A DNA stretch of 64,000 nucleotides from Stercorarius parasiticus (lineage: Eukaryota; Chordata; Aves; Charadriiformes; Stercorariidae), in the NCBI GenBank assembly GCA_013396915.1, contig VWZL01003416.1, positions 9,269 through 73,268 on the forward strand, given 5' to 3'. The notes under the pieces were generated by a model. It saw only the letters and a list, made by a program, of their open reading frames with translations. It was not told where the DNA came from and searched no databases. Positions 1 to 11,316 of this stretch are shown here, piece after piece; position 1 is the stretch's first letter; every line of letters begins with the position of its first letter. Made by a program: the position numbers and the translations under genes.

Positions 1-1313
1 CCACGCAGCCGCCGAGGGACAGGGGCTGTGGGGCAAGGCAGGGCTTTAAGGGAAAGAAGAGGGAAAAAAATTAAAAAGGAGGGGTTTTTTTCCCAGCAAT
101 TCACAAAATTTAAAGGAATGCCAAGCACGTCAGTATATGTAGCACAGTATGTGGAGGAAGGAGAGTGCAAACCGTCTCCTTCTGGTGTTAAGCTAAGACA
201 CATACTGTCTTTCTATTTAAAGCCCTACGTTAGCGTGAATGCCAGGTTTGAGTGAGCTCAACAAGTCCATCTGAAAACAATATGCATGGTCCTCTCTGCC
301 GCAGGATCTGGGCACCTGGCAGCTTTTCATACCTCACCATTCCCACGCGGGGGGGGGGCACGACCCACCTTTACCTGTTGGAGAACTGAAGCCTGGGTCT
401 GGAAAGGCATTTAATTAACCGCAGAGACCAGTGCGACCTCCCTGGGGTCCAAAGCAGCTTTGGGACGGGGACACCAGCCTGCTGGGTTCTCACTGATGCT
501 CAGGTGATGCTCAGTGATGCTGCCCTTTCTCTCCACCTGGGAACCGATACTGGGTGCAACCCTGGCTGTGCTGAAGACTAGGGTTTTTTCTACCAACACT
601 GGGTACCCGAGCCATCCTGGCAAGGCCAAACCATCCTTCCTCCCCTGCCAGCACCCCCAAACTGTCCCCTGCCAGGGGGGAGCAAGAAGAAAGCAAGACG
701 CAACCCGAGGCCAGAGTTCGGGGTTTGCCTCCTTTTTCCCTCAGCTACCTCAGCAGCACTGTTCCTAATGTATTCCAAGATGCAGTGCATTAAATGGCGA
801 ATTACACGTTTTATCACTTGTCCATAACAGGTTGTCAAGTCGCTACGTTATTATTAGCAACAGGAAAGGAACTAACTAAAATATTCTTCAAGTATGCAAT
901 GAGCACTTGAGTAAGGGTTAAATAACGAGCGTTTCTCTAGCGAGGAATCTAAGAAGACACGCTCCACCCATTTAGTTAACAGACAAAAGCTTACATAAGC
1001 TGGATGTTACATAAAATCCTAAAATTGGGAGCCGGAGAACTCCCCCACCTTTGGATGGCAGCGCACCTGCAGCCCACATCCACTTGACCTGACACGGAAG
1101 GAGCGCAGACCTGACACGCAGCTGATGGCCAGGCCTGGAGCTGGCAGGAGAAAGCAGGACAGATGGACATGTCCTGCCTGCCCCAATGCTCTCGCTTGGG
1201 CTACGAGTCTGAATTTGCCCGCATGCTGCTCCGGAAACAGCCCGGGCAGTCACGCGCTCCAAGGAGCTTTATCATCGCGGGGACGAATATATATCTGTTC
1301 TTGTGTTATCACA
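1..1313. other. Non-coding DNA, no gene recognised
   Basis: No open frame here resembles a known protein, and the short frames overlap each other on both strands. A run of ten G lies at 349-358. The only notable local pattern is a C-rich tract at about 630-740. The segment ends at the 3' end of a minus-strand CR1 element. Confidence 0.6.
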
Positions 1314-1975
1314 AAATCATAGAACCACAGAATGGTTCGGGTTAGAAGGGACCTTAAAGACCATCCAGTGCCACCCCCTGCCCTGGGCAGGGACACCTCC
1401 CACCAGCCCAGGTTGCTCCAAGCCCCGTCCAACCTGGCCTTGAACCCCTCCAGGGATGGGGCAGCCACAGCTTCTCTGGGCAACCTGGGCCAGGGGCTCA
1501 CCACCATCATAGCCAAGAATTTCTTCCTAATATCTCATCTAAATCTCCCCTCTTTCAGTTTAAAACTGTTCCCCCTCGTCCTATGGCTCCCCTCCCTGAC
1601 CAAGAGTCCTTCCCCATCTCTCCTGGAGCCCCTCTAGGTGCTGGAAGGGGCTCTAAGGTCTCCCCGGAGCCTTCTCTTCTCCAGGCTGAAGCCCCCAACT
1701 CTCTCAGCCTGTCCTCACAGCAGAGGGGCTCCAGCCCTTTGGTCATCTTCGTGGCCTCCTCTGGCCCTGCTCCAACAGGTCCGTGTCCTTCTTGTGCTGA
1801 GGGCTCCAGAGCTGGACGCAGTGCTCCAGGTGGGGTCTCATGGGAGCAGAGTAGAGGGGGAGAATCATCTCCCTTGTCCTGCTGGCCGTGCTTCTTTTGA
1901 TGCAGCCCAGGGTGCGGTTGGCTTTCTGGGCTGCAAGTGCGCATATCGTGTGTGCCAGGTGAGGCTGAACACCAT
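1314..1975 (-). mobile_element. CR1 LINE, 5'-truncated (ORF2 tail plus 3' UTR)
   Basis: Read on the minus strand, this ends in the avian CR1 3' UTR: the purine/pyrimidine block around 'ggtcccttctaaccc', then a degenerate ATTCTATG-type tail near 1314-1325. Farther into the element, toward 1975, the minus strand encodes the last part of CR1 ORF2, the endonuclease/reverse-transcriptase protein. Recognisable blocks correspond to 'LGCIK', 'RPHLE', 'WSPQHKKD', 'LLEQ', '[15 protein letters not shown]' and 'GDL'. The reading frame shifts several times, so it is a dead copy. Only about 660 bp of a roughly 4.5-kb family remain, the usual 5' truncation of LINE insertions. It is very similar to the copies at 9140-9754 and 15760-16096, which suggests one subfamily. 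The 5' limit (about 1965-1985) is approximate. Confidence 0.93.
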
Positions 1976-3795
1976 CTGATCCCAGGGTGCCATCCCAAGG
2001 GAATTGTAGCTGATGCTTAGGAAAGAGCAGGCAAATGGGGCATGGTTATGGGGGAACTTCTGTGGGACTCTCCCTGTCTCCAGGGATTGGCAAGCAAGGG
2101 ACATTCCAAGCCCAAAGTGCTGTCTTTGCAATTGTACAGCGCCTGACAGCTATTTCTTTCGCTAAACTGTCCGGTCAGGTTTCGAGTTCATGTGAACTTT
2201 CAACTTCTGCAATATCATGCAACAAAACCCACCACAATTTACCATCATTTATCTGCGGGGAAAAGGGAATCCATGTCTTGCAAAATCACCTACTATAGCC
2301 GAAAAATGGTGGGCTGGCAGGGGGTGCAACCTCTTCACCAGGTCTTGTGTACCTGGAAGCCTGTCTGTCCCCAGAGAAATCATCTGCCTCAGGAAGGGAA
2401 TACTTTTTCTCCCTTGCATCCCACCTTAAGACGCACTATTCCAACGTGCAGACAGCAGATTCAGCCCACATCAGTGGTTACTTCCTGGTCACGAGGACAA
2501 AAAAAAAAGCCTCAAGAGGATTTGCAATGCTTTTCGCAACCCAGACGCCCAGTCCTCCTCCTAATGCAGTTTCATGAGACATCAGGGAGGGGAGAAGCAG
2601 GGGGAGAAGGATCTTCAGACAGAGGACTGTCGGCAGAGCAAAGCGTCTCAGGAGTTACGCTCTGGACCACAGGGGTGCTATTCATTACAGTGATCAGTTC
2701 GCCCAGTGGTACTTGCAGAAACATGCCAAGGCTGCTCTGTGATTCTGCCCGCCCGGCTTAGCGTTCGCCATTTGCCTAACCTTTGCTCTAAATAACTGGG
2801 AGCTGCGCACAGGGAATTTTGGTGCAGCTCCCTGGCTTCTAGAGCATCCTCCCCGGCTGCATCCCAGAGGCTTCCCTGGGGTGCGTTGTAAGGAAGAGAC
2901 AGACAGAAGGCGGGCAGGAGGAGAAAATGAAGAAATGAAATACAAGCTGTCTGACCCACAAAAAAGAAAGAAAGAATGAAAAAATAATCAGAATAGCCTG
3001 GCTTTGCTTTCTACCGTGTTATTTGTCTTACTTCAGAATTAAATCCAGATGGCATAGATAAGACAGGGGTGACCCCTAGTGCCCTCTCCAGCTGCAGCTT
3101 CCACTGTCATTCCCTGTGTTCATATCTGAGCGTAAAAAAAAACCACCACGGGAAGAAGCAGCACTTTTCAGATTTGTTCTTCATTCACAAAGCCCCGCTC
3201 TCTCTCCCCTTTCAGAAACAGAATCTCATTTTCTCTCCCCACTCAAACTCTATCACTGGGGAGGCATTTGCTGCAGCATCTCTTTGTCGCTGTTGTCTGG
3301 GAACAAAATTAAACAAATTTACTTGTGTAAGAACTTATTATATTCCCTTGACTCTATCACAGTACATTTATGTTTGTTATCGAAAAGAAAGAAGAACCTA
3401 TTTTGCTAACTCCATGCTTTTCAATAGCTAAGAACAGCCATTTAAACTCCTGAGAAGAGACCTTTGTCTCCTATAAAGTGTATTTTGCAGCAGCAAGACG
3501 CTGAAAGGAGCGAGTCTTTCCTGTGACAGCCGTCGGCATGCACCATTATGGGGGTTTTTTTCCTAGCAATGTCAAAACTCGCTGTCGCTGTGACTCAGCC
3601 CCATCAGCGGTGCCCCCGCTCGCTGGGCTGCGGGATGCTCATGGGGGGGGAGCTTTTCCTGGTGGTGTCACCTTTCCCCGAAAAATCTTAAGACACCTCC
3701 TCGCAGCTTACTTTGGGATGCAGGTTTTTCCTCGAGGAAATAACCGATCTTAGCATAAGCCTGAAAGATCTTTAGCTTCCTGATAACGGAGGGCT

Positions 3796-4653
3796 TTGGG
3801 CATCTCCCCCCGAGCACAGGCTCCCTGTCCTGCAGGGTACCACCCCGATGCGCCGCTCTCAGGGATGGGGCTGTGCTTGCCATCACTTGGCACCTCAGAA
3901 TTTCACGTATTTAATAGGGACTCATCACCGTCACCGTCTCCTCAGTCAATGAAACCACCAGACAGTCCCCACAGCGACGTCTCCCTCCTCAAGAGAGCAG
4001 CAAAGGCCCCTGAGCAGCCTCACAACCCACCGCAACCTCATCTCATGCCTCGCCAGCTCGGTATGTCTTCCCTGCCCCTCGCAGGTGGGTGTCAGCATCG
4101 GCGGCCATCACCCCGGCACCCCTCCTGCTGCCTCACGCCGGCATCGCAGAGCCCAGGTCCCCAGAGCTGCCACCAAGCTGCACCTTCCCCGCTCAAGCCC
4201 CGAGTCCGGTTCAGCACTTCCCAAACCAGCGGTAACCCCCCGGGCCCAGCGCCAGGGAGCCCTTCCTGGGGCTGCGTTCCGACCCCCGAGCTCTGCGCGG
4301 GGCACGGCGTGGCTCTCCCACCCCACACGCATCCCAGGCTTGCTCCATCGGCCAACCTCACGGTGCCAATCCCATCTCCCGGTGCCATGGCCACACCGCC
4401 GGCACCTCCTTCCCCTTTCGCCGCCCGCCGGCCCTTTTCTTCACCAGAAACAACTTCCAGGTCTCAGCCAGCCCTTCCTCCCCACCATCCCCTGGCTTTC
4501 GCGCAGATCCCCTGGTCACTTGTCCCCAGGCTTCCTTCCCCTAAAGCCTCTGGGCTTCCCGCGACCCTCTGCACCCCCTCACCCCTTCTCAAGGAGCTTT
4601 GGTGGCATTGGGAGCTGGGACTCAGCCCGGCTGGGGATGGACCAGCTGGGTGA
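3796..4653 (+). other. 285-codon Pro/Ser-rich open frame, probably not a gene
   Basis: This is the longest uninterrupted open frame in the window. Its translation is rich in proline, serine and histidine and has no domain, signal peptide or membrane segment that I recognise. A second plus-strand frame is open for 220 codons across the same bases, and short minus-strand frames are open too. That is typical of a C-rich stretch poor in A/T, where stop codons are rare. I see no convincing splice context or polyadenylation signal tied to it. It could be part of a GC-rich untranslated exon, but a coding role is unlikely. Confidence 0.12.
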
Positions 4654-7600
4654 TGCCTCTGACACAAGTGGGTTTATCCATGGCAGGGTTACGTGGGCGG
4701 GCTGTAACTACAGCAACTTCATTTTTTCCAGTTTTAAGTGCTTTTAGTTCTTTATCTGTCCTAGCAGTAACATTGTTCTGCTTATGTGCCCACTCTCCGA
4801 ATCGTTTTTCCCTGGTTTTATATCTCCAGGTGCACACGTTCACATGTTTAAATGAAAAGCAGCAGTTTCTGAGATGAAGTTCCTCCTCGCAATGTTTTAT
4901 TTTTAAAGTAGGTTTCAAGGGGGAGATAAGAAGTGTGCTAGTCATTGCATAATTTTAAGTTACTTTTATCCGGTGTAAATCTCACTTTCTTTTCCTGCGT
5001 AGTGCTGAGACCCCCTGTGCTACGCAGCGTGCCGCCGGCCCGGCGTTGCTCTCGTGTCTCTGCATCCAGCACTGCTCCAAGCTTCCCACTTCATTTCCTT
5101 TTCGCCTCCTGTTTTAATTGAGTATATGCAAAAATTTCATGCTCTGAGCCACCGTTTGCTTCTCTCATGGTGTTCTGTACTGTTTCTCCTGACTTGCTTT
5201 TCCTTGTTAGCTTTAGTAAACACCATTTTCTCTTTATTGCTGTTCTGACTGCGTATGATCCCATGTAGAGAGAGCGCTACAAAATCTCTCTCGATAGCAC
5301 ACGTATCTTTCTGTAGTTACATTTTTTTAAATAGTGTATTTTTCCTCTACATTCTCATTTCCGCTGGGTGCTAGCTCTGTGTATTCCAGTTGTGCTCTGC
5401 ATTTATCCAACTCCATCAGGCTGACATGTGCCCATAGCTCCTGGCAGTATGAGTTCTGAGCATTTTCGTCTAAACTCTGGCTTCATTACTCACACTATTA
5501 AAATGCTCAAAACTAGCTCATCGCTTTCGTTTTTGATTATCAGCTTTTTTTTGCACGCTTTTGCAATACGCCGCTTTCCTGCTTCCCTCAGATCCTTGTT
5601 CATGCTATTGGGAAGTTACTCTCGTGCAGGGAAAATGCTTTCTTGGACATCACCTGACGGTCGACATCTCAGCCAGGCCAAGGTGGGTTTGACACAAATC
5701 CAGACAGTGAAACAGTCCATCATCAGGCGAAGCAGGAACATCATCATTAAAAATACTTTTATTAAAGACTGGAGGTTTTTTTTCCTTCCAAAGGCTACGC
5801 TTGCTCAAGGAAACTATAAATCCTGTGGCTTGCCTGACGCTGCAGGTCAGCCCAGATCGTCAGAATAGTTAACTCTGGCATTCATACTTAAAAGCTTACA
5901 AATATCCGGGCAAACTGCAACCCTATCTGGTAGAGAGATGGTCAGACAAGATAAGGGAGTCGCTGCTTCTAGGCTTAAATGCTCTGAATTTTCACCTGCA
6001 GTCCTGCCAAGACACCCCCCTTCTCCCACAGCACCTAGGAATGGAGCTCCTGCTACTTCTTTTCCTTTTTATCTGAGCTCTAACTTTGAAAACTTTGTTG
6101 GAAAACCTGCCTAAACCATCTTAGAGCACTTCACCTCCGTCTTCCTGGCGAGGGAGAGCCGGCGTTTTACCACGGTTATTGTTGCAGTAGTGTCTCCCCA
6201 GTTCCTGAGCCGGGTCAATCAGAAGATGACTCACTCCGAGGAGTTTGTTCAGGGCTCCGAAGAAGGAGAGGAGATGCTGCCAAGCTGGAGCTTAACGTGC
6301 TCCTCAGTAGCGAGCGCTTCCCCCGAAGTCCCCGTGCTGGGGACATGCGGCTTAACAGCCAGGACGGCTCCATCCCCTCCTGCCACTGCCCCGTCTCCTG
6401 GTAGCCCACGGGCAGGTTGGCCGGAGGAAAGAGAGATTTTTATGTTGTGGGCCATTGGATGGATCACCACAGGATAAAAAGAGAGGGTTGAAGGAATCGT
6501 GGAAGTTTCAAGACACCATGAGCTGGAAAAACCCCGCAGGGGATGCAGAAGGAGCAGGAGCCGGCTGAATGCAGGGGGCTGAGGTGACCAGAAAGTCCCC
6601 CAGAGAAGGACCAGACACCCCGGGAGGGAAACGCAGGCTGGAGAGGATGGCACCCCCCAACAGAAGGCAGACAAAAAAAGGTTTCGTTTTTCCTTCAGAA
6701 AATCTATCCGGAAGCATAAAGCTAGTCTCAAAAAAGTTACTTTACTCTTTGAGAAGCGCCCAGGCGAAAAGGCAATAAGAAACGCTGTCAGCTGCCCTTC
6801 CCGAGTTTAAACCAAACGCAAAGCTGCCATCGGTCCCAGTTCCCCAGTGCTCCGCTCCCCGTTTGCCCAAGCCCTCCAATAAAACCAGTAGCATAATTCT
6901 CTATTCCTCTTTTTTTTTCTTTTTACAGAATCCCAGTCATTTTGCACAGCCCAAGTAAAACCTGTAAAACCAGGCTTTGCCCCAGGATGAAAACTGAAAA
7001 AGGAAGAACAAGTGGAAAAAAAAATAAAAAAAAACCCAAACGGTTGAAGAAACGCAAAACTTTGCACACAAAACCCCAGATCTCAAAAGGGGGGTATATT
7101 CTCACCTTCCTTTAATTCCGTCCATAAATCTGGGAAGACCAGAATATTTCAAATCACAGTGTGCTCAGTCAGAGGCACCCAAGTGTACAACACAGGATGA
7201 GTCGCCTTCGCATGGGAGCCTTTTTGAAGGAAATAACTGGACACGAGTGTTTATCCGAGGCTGGGGATTAGCGTGCTGAACAGCACGGTATTTACCTACG
7301 TGTACCGCAACGCCCATTTGCCTGGCTAATCCATCAGGTCCTCTGGCAACAGAGGAAAACGTTACAGGAAAAGCATAGAAAAATGTTTGCATCTCATGCC
7401 AGTTTTGCACTCTCTCAGCTGGCAATCGGTGTCCCATCATAGATTTCTGAAAGTTATTAATAAATATACAAAGAACGCTAACAAACAGAGCGACCGGTGG
7501 CATGCAGCCTTAGAGGTGTCAGGCATTATTAAACCTTTAAAGGAAAGTGGCCGTGAAGTGCCAAATTACCCTGTTTTACCCTCTGTTGCGCTTACTGAGG

Positions 7601-7871
7601 GAACGTAAACCTACACCAGAACCGGTTCTTCAGCAAGCTAATTATAAGTATCTCATCCAGCACACCCAGAGGTGGGCAGCTTGCTTCTTACTTATTTTAT
7701 TTTTTAACTTTCTTTGTTTTTCAACTTTCTGCCAGCCCCTAATGGATACCTGGATGCCCAGTTATCTCAGATCAGCTGGAGGAAGGTCATCGCTGGGAGT
7801 TTCCTGGCTCTCCCGCACGTAGACGAATGACACGAGGTGCTTGGCCGGCATCTGCTCCATCGCCACAGCCC

Positions 7872-7912
7872 ACATTTCCAGCTGAGGACACCTCATTTCC
7901 AGCTGAGGACAC
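7872..7912. repeat. 21-bp tandem duplication, two copies
   Basis: The 20-base core 'catttccagctgaggacac' (19 bases quoted) occurs twice, starting at 7873 and 7894, a period of 21. The copies are identical over the core, so the duplication is probably recent. It contains an E-box-like CAGCTG in each unit. Confidence 0.9.
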
Positions 7913-8422
7913 GTTCTGTGCTCATACAAGGAGGGTTGGCCGCTTATTTGGGGTCACGGCATCATTCCTGGCATCTCTCCAGGCAGGTCCATAGACAAAC
8001 GACCAGCATTTACTTGGAATTTGCATTACAGTTGAATGGAAAAGCCACTTCGGAAGACACCTGTTTCCAAATCTTTGGGTTCTCCCGGTAACCAAACATC
8101 CCCGGGCTGGTTTAGGGGAGGGACGGTTGCAGCTGGGCGTGATTCAGAGCTGTATTTAGTATTGACTTAAGTAACCGAGGGCTTGCCGTGAGCAAACTGC
8201 CCGTCCCAGAGCCAAACACCCTTATCTCCTGGCAACACCATTCCTTCTGCGTTTAAAGCAAAACCACGCTTTGGAGTCAGGAATGGAGTTAAGCCGATGA
8301 AGGAGGGGACAACTTCACATCGCTTTTTCCTGCTGTTAGTGGAATTCCCAAAATTAAACCTCGTGCCAACGACCGCCCCGCTGAGCCAGTCCCGGCAAAC
8401 TCCCGCTCCAGCCGCCACTTAC

Positions 8423-8700
8423 CTGGATCTGAACTAAATTCCCTGCAAAGTCCCCAGAAATGAGGTGACACGCTGTTCTGGGGCGTCAGTCTGTGGGATG
8501 GAGCCAGCAGCGTGAAATCCCAGCATCGCCAGGGTGGAGGCAGCTATTCCTGGAGCCCCTCTGGAGCCTGGGGAGAGGACCGCGGCGCCTCCGCTCTGGG
8601 GGGCAGCTGACCCACAAGATGGGTGAAGTTAAGCGATAAGCGGGCGCAGAGACGCCAGCAGCAGCGCGGCATCGCCCGCCGCCCGCCGCTCCAGCTCTCA
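8423..8700 (-). other. Candidate first exon on the minus strand (unproven)
   Basis: On the minus strand a perfect donor, CAG|GTAAGT, lies at 8423/8422. It is preceded for about 280 bp by sequence running back into the CpG-rich segment at 8579-8726. This is the arrangement of a promoter and first exon. The start is set only by the CpG-rich block. Inside it, an ATG at 8672-8670 opens a 42-codon frame that stops at 8546-8544. A second ATG frame follows and stops before the donor. If transcribed, the exon is therefore more likely 5' UTR or non-coding RNA than coding. No downstream partner exon was identified. Confidence 0.3.
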
Positions 8701-8726
8701 GGCGCTTCCTCTTTCCGACGTCACTT
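8579..8726 (-). promoter_or_regulatory. CpG-rich promoter-like segment with CRE and ETS/PU.1 motifs
   Basis: About 18 CpG dinucleotides occur in roughly 150 bp, far denser than the flanks. At 8717-8724 is GACGTCAC, a CRE-like site. At 8703-8714 the minus strand reads AAAGAGGAAGCG, close to the PU.1/ETS consensus. The adjacent CGGAA at 8714-8718 on the minus strand is a further ETS core. Motifs of this kind cluster just upstream of TATA-less vertebrate start sites. A consensus splice donor lies about 150-290 bp farther on in the minus direction. The segment is short for a CpG island, and orientation is inferred from the donor only. Confidence 0.4.
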
Positions 8727-9139
8727 TGGTGTCACAGCGAAAGACCAAAAAGCAAGCAGCTCATGGCCGTTGGGGTCTTTTTTTCTAAATAACTAGTTCC
8801 ATTTTTATTGTTTTAAAGGTAGGAAGGAGTGATTTTTTTATCTCAGAGCAGTGGGGAAAAAAAAATGTATAATATTGCTGCATCTAATCATATTAAATAG
8901 AAAGGAAAAATTCCCTGCAGTTTTCAGAAAAGCGGGCAAAATTAAGACTCTGGCCAGCCTCCTGTCATCATTTTTAACAGATCTGTGCTGCGAGTGTGAT
9001 CTTACCTTAAAAGCAGGTGAGCAGAGGTAAGGCAGTGAGGGGCTACACGGTGATGGCAGAAGGAAAAGGTGCTTCAGGACTGCAAGTTCTGGTTCAAAAT
9101 GCCCGGCCCCTGCTAGAGCGTGCTCATCTGGTATGAAAC
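8727..9139. other. Non-coding DNA between the CpG-rich segment and a CR1
   Basis: AT-richer sequence with an A9-type run near 8863-8872. A minus-strand AAG|GTAAGA donor-like site is seen near 9005-9013, but I found no convincing exon behind it. Nothing else was recognised. Confidence 0.55.
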
Positions 9140-9754
9140 CACTCAGCCGTTCAACCGCATCCTGGGCTGCATCAAAAGAAGCACGGCCAGCAGGACGAGG
9201 GAGGTGATTCTGCCCCCCTACTCCACTCTGGCGAGACCCCACCTGGAGCACTGCATGGAGGTTTGGAGTCCCCAGCACAAGAAGGACGTGGACCTGTTGG
9301 AGCAGGTCCAGAGGAGGCCACAAAGATGCCGGGAGGGCTGGAGCCCCTCTGCTGTGAGGACAGGCTGAGAGAGTTGGGGGGGTTCAGCCTGGAGAAGAGA
9401 AGGCTCCGGGGAGACCTTAGAGCCCCTTCCAGTCCCTACAGGAGAGATGGGGAGGGACTCTTGATCAGGGAGGGGAGCGATAGGACGAAGGGGAATGGTT
9501 TTAAACCGAAAGAGGGGAGATTTAGATTGGATATTAGGAAGAAATTCTTCACTCTGAGCGGGGTGAGCCCCTGGCCCAGGTTGCCCAGAGAAGCTGTGGC
9601 TGCCCCATCCCTGGAGGTGTTCAAGGCCAGGCTGGACGGGGCTTGGAGCAACCTGGGCTGGTGGGAGGTGTCCCTGCCCAGGGCAGGGGGTGGAACTAGA
9701 TGATCTTTAAGGTCCCTTCCAACCCAAACCATTCTATGATTCTATGATTCTATT
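9140..9754 (+). mobile_element. CR1 LINE, 5'-truncated, sense orientation
   Basis: The plus strand encodes the end of CR1 ORF2: '[16 protein letters not shown]', then 'RPHLEHC', 'WSPQHKKD' and 'LLEQVQRR'. A frame shift follows, then '[15 protein letters not shown]' and '[12 protein letters not shown]'. The 3' UTR follows and closes with three 8-bp terminal units, ATTCTATG, ATTCTATG and ATTCTATT, at 9731-9754. The exact tail end makes the 3' boundary precise. The 5' boundary is approximate (9120-9150). Frame shifts show it is inactive. It lies inverted relative to the very similar copy at 1314-1975. Confidence 0.96.
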
Positions 9755-11316
9755 CCAAATTTGCTAAAATATCTTGACAGGCTGTCTCTGCTTTGCTTCT
9801 GCTGCCCACCTGGTGCCAGGGGAGCCACCCACATACAGCATCCCGGTCCCGCGGGGGACACGGCTGGCCCTGGGGAGACTTTCTGACAGCAAACTGGGGA
9901 GGGAGCACACTCCTGCCCCAGGACTGTTGGGCAAGATGGTTGTGGCATATTTAGGTGTCCAAATACTGATTTCCTTGCAAACAGCCACCGCTTGCCTGGC
10001 CCCTCTGGGTTTCCTCGGCTGCATCTCACCCAGCCAGCAATCTGCTACACCAATCAGGCTACTTAGAGCTGCCTGGCTATAAATAATTACAAATAAATTT
10101 TATATAAATATAAACACTGAGCATCGCATACGACGTTCACCGAAATGACAGCCTTTAGGGGAAAAGATAGCGAAGGCTGGTGCGGTGTTAGTGGCTGAGC
10201 TTCAGCAATTAAAACTTGCTTCACCCAAACTGGAGCACAATGAGGCTTCCCTGCCAGCAGCAATTAGACACGAGCATTGCCTGATTGCTCTCTGCAGCAA
10301 CTGCACTTTGGTATTTTCCTCCTGTGAGTGACAGGGAAATGTCGTAAGTGGAGGGGGTGTGATACCTTTCACAGATTTACCCTCGGCAAGCGGGGACGTT
10401 TCTTACAAACTCTCCAGAAGTGCTTGATTCAGGGTTTTTGAAAGGTTGTCTCATCTTCGCTCTGAATCACTTTTCTTTTCCATCTTCTCATTCGTGACAC
10501 AGCGGCTTTTATCCGGCCGGTGGTTCAGGCTGAACCCGCAGAGCGAAGCCCTCCTGCAGCTTCATTGAGCGCTGAAAAGGAACGCGGAGATTCCCTGGGA
10601 GAGATCCGAGCGAAAACCCTCTGGAAACAGAGTATGAAAAAAGACAGACATGCGTTAGGTTTATCGTATTTAGGTTAGTATTTATATTCGTGTTAGTGCT
10701 TGTTTGAAGGTCAGTATTTATCCCAGTAAACTCTCACCATCAGTGAGCAGCTAAGTCCTCCTGCCTTGCTTCGATGGGGAAAAGCCTGGTGGTCTTGAAA
10801 CGCCAGCCTGACTTTTCATGTTTGCACCCCAAGTCCCACTGCATTTTTTAAAGCACTGGAGATACGATGCTGCTCATTACCCACCTCCCTCGGCTCACTG
10901 GAAACCCAGCCTAACCTTTCTGTGCCAGGAATACCAGCCTCAGGCCTTCGAAGCTGCCGACGACATACTCTGCTATCTGATTTTCGGGAGGCTCCTCGTG
11001 ACTCCGGACACAGTCCTTGAGCGCTCAGCATCTTGAAAAGCAGATTTTAGAAGGATGTCGTAAAAGGAACAACTTCGACTTCTGATTGCAAAACCCAGAG
11101 ATACCTTCAGATCCAGAGATTACAGCCCCCGCGCAAATAGGTTTGTTGAGGGTGGTACCGCTAGTACTGACTTTACTGACTGAGACAGCACTTGCTCAGC
11201 CATAGTCTGGGCAAGGACTGGCTTTAATTAGGAGCGGTAAGGCTTGTTAAGTGACCAAGTATGGGACTGAGTCACATCACATGAAAAGGTCTGGAGACTG
11301 CTTAGGGCCACGGAGT
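9755..11316. other. Non-coding DNA, one weak exon-like segment
   Basis: No gene was recognised. T/A-rich sequence lies at 10079-10115 and 10655-10710. An exon-like stretch at 10929-11036 is listed separately. Nothing else stands out. Confidence 0.55.
10929..11036 (+). other. Exon-like open segment after a good splice acceptor
   Basis: A pyrimidine-rich tract ending 'cctttctgtgccag' at 10928 is a good 3' splice site. The following 105 bases stay open in one frame, to a TGA at 11034-11036. The codon third positions are mostly C or G (for example GCC TTC GAA GCT GCC GAC GAC). The peptide begins EYQPQAFEAADDILCYLIF. I recognise no family. No polyadenylation signal was seen soon after the stop. 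It would have to be a terminal coding exon, or it is chance. Confidence 0.15.

Larger units (their letters stand above)
1976..8422. other. Non-coding DNA with a C-rich block and poly-T/poly-A tracts
   Basis: I recognise no gene in this 6.4-kb stretch. About 3780-4660 is strongly C-rich on the plus strand and contains the longest open frame of the window (285 codons, 3796-4653), overlapped in another plus frame by 220 codons (4085-4747). Both frames are proline/serine-rich and look like a by-product of base composition. Purine-rich tracts occur at 2885-2985 and 6990-7045. A 21-bp tandem duplication lies at 7872-7912. Confidence 0.55.

Noticed and set aside
1583..1979. Overlapping plus-strand frames of about 105 codons
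   Set aside because: They are antisense to the CR1 ORF2 remnant and 3' UTR at 1314-1975, not genes.
9263..9703. 146-codon plus-strand frame
   Set aside because: It is the frame-shifted tail of CR1 ORF2 running into the CR1 3' UTR, not a host gene.
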